Assembly: GCA_028281325.1 (NCBI GenBank)
Contig: JANQKC010000035.1
Location: 248,001-312,000, forward strand
Direction: 5' to 3'
Length of the DNA: 64,000 nt
Origin: Alphaproteobacteria bacterium
GTDB lineage: Bacteria; Pseudomonadota; Alphaproteobacteria; UBA8366
In this document: piece by piece, positions 63,468 to 64,000 of the stretch
Numbering within the stretch: the stretch's first letter is position 1
How the letters are laid out: every line of letters begins with the position of its first letter
Position numbers and translations under genes: made by a program
The notes under the pieces: generated by a model
Seen by the model: only the letters and a program-made list of their open reading frames with translations
Databases searched by the model: none
Told to the model about the DNA's origin: nothing

Positions 63468-64000
63468 ATGCAAACGGTCGGTATCTCCCCGGAAAACACG
63501 ACGATTCCACAGGAAAAGTATGAACTCGGGAAAATCACGGTGGTCCCGCTGTCGCCGGCGATCGGTGCGGAAGTTGTCGGTGTCGACATCTCCGAACCGC
63601 TGCCGGCCGACATCATCGTTGCGATCAAGCAGGCTTGGCACGCCCATTTGGTCTTGCTGTTTCGCGACCAAACCCTGACGCCGGAGCAGCATATCTACTT
63701 CTCCTCGTATTTCGGCACGCCGCAAAGCCCCAACCGGACGTCGTTCACCCCGATGACGGAAAAGTATCCGGAAATCATCGAGGTGATGAATGTGGGCATG
63801 GAGAAAGCGCGGCTCGACCGTAGCCTCGGCAATGCGGAAGCCTTCTGGCACACGGATATGTCCTATAAGGACATCCCACCCGCCGCGAGCGCGCTCTATG
63901 CGCTGGAAATTCCGCCGGAAGGCGGCAACACCTGCTTCTGCAACATGTATCGGGCATATGACGACCTGCCGCCGGATTTGCTGGCGATGGCCCAAGACCG
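63468..64000 (+). CDS. TauD/TfdA-family dioxygenase, partial at window end
   Basis: The first 177 residues of a second 2-oxoglutarate dioxygenase, running off the right edge. It begins MQTVGISPENTT and shows GAEVVGVDIS, LVLLFRDQTLTPEQ and the Fe(II) motif FWHTDMSY (near 128). AAAGGACGGGAAAG precedes the ATG at 63468. It is divergent from the first dioxygenase across 144 bp, so the two homologues may share regulation while differing in substrate. The C-terminal His and Arg lie outside the window. Confidence 0.85.
   Translation, partial: MQTVGISPENTTIPQEKYELGKITVVPLSPAIGAEVVGVDISEPLPADIIVAIKQAWHAHLVLLFRDQTLTPEQHIYFSSYFGTPQSPNRTSFTPMTEKYPEIIEVMNVGMEKARLDRSLGNAEAFWHTDMSYKDIPPAASALYALEIPPEGGNTCFCNMYRAYDDLPPDLLAMAQD

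Noticed and set aside
1-64000. CRISPR arrays, tRNA and rRNA genes, transposases, prophage genes
   Set aside because: No regularly spaced repeats, no cloverleaf-like or ribosomal sequence, and no recombinase or phage protein was found on reading.

Overview
The window looks like chromosomal DNA from a GC-rich alphaproteobacterium, probably of the Rhodospirillales type. The evidence is a DUF2336 protein, a fused TRAP-TAXI permease, a fused STAS-MlaE lipid transporter, several Bug/TRAP binding proteins, FCD and UTRA GntR regulators, and many CoA-dependent and 2-hydroxyacid enzymes. Genus is not decidable from the sequence alone. I see no tRNA, rRNA, CRISPR array, transposase or integrase. Almost all of the DNA is protein coding, in short operons on both strands.

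Region by region: 0.3-4 kb holds a glyoxylate-reductase-like dehydrogenase, a DUF2336 protein, a membrane-anchored rhodanese and a conserved unknown. 4.3-8.5 kb is a TRAP-TAXI uptake operon (binding protein, fused permease, UspA). 9-14 kb is a five-gene minus-strand operon: MlaE, MlaF, MlaD, a lipoprotein and a class III aminotransferase. 14-17 kb has apt, a creatininase-family amidohydrolase and a D-aminoacylase-like enzyme. 17-24 kb is a hydroxyacid-catabolism island: a GntR/UTRA regulator with a perfect palindrome, a split SAF/UxaA-family lyase resembling SuyAB, a Bug binding protein, a D-tartrate-dehydratase-like enolase-superfamily enzyme, an Ldh-family dehydrogenase and an FAH-family hydrolase. 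24-30 kb has a lipobox-bearing isoaspartyl methyltransferase and a TetR - alpha/beta hydrolase - LplT/PlsC/acyl-ligase fusion operon. 30-35 kb has a glyoxylate aminotransferase divergent from a YdiJ-like FAD/Fe-S dehydrogenase and its GntR/FCD regulator, with twin palindromes between them. 35-43 kb has an amidase, a cyclic-nucleotide-binding/EAL protein, a VOC plus ThDP enzyme pair and a TPR/glycosyltransferase-like protein.

43-51 kb begins with an NDP-forming acyl-CoA synthetase. It is followed by a short AT-rich island carrying one unknown membrane-anchored protein, and then by a diverged copy of only the 3' end of the synthetase gene. leuD, leuC and two tandem DMT exporters come next. 51-58 kb is a seven-gene acyl-CoA operon: an HMG-CoA-lyase-like enzyme, two tandem acyl-CoA dehydrogenases, a CitE-like lyase, a MaoC hydratase, a third acyl-CoA dehydrogenase and a CaiB-type CoA transferase. 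The window closes with egtD, an MFS carrier, two tandem quinone-oxidoreductase-like genes and two divergent TauD/TfdA dioxygenases, the last cut by the window edge.

A common theme is uptake and breakdown of small organic acids (glyoxylate/glycolate, hydroxy- and possibly sulfo-hydroxy acids, branched dicarboxyl-CoA esters). The best candidates for something undescribed are the AT-rich single-gene island at 45.5-46.4 kb, the acyl-CoA operon with two different C-C lyases, and the regulatory palindromes at 17.8 and 31.4-31.5 kb.
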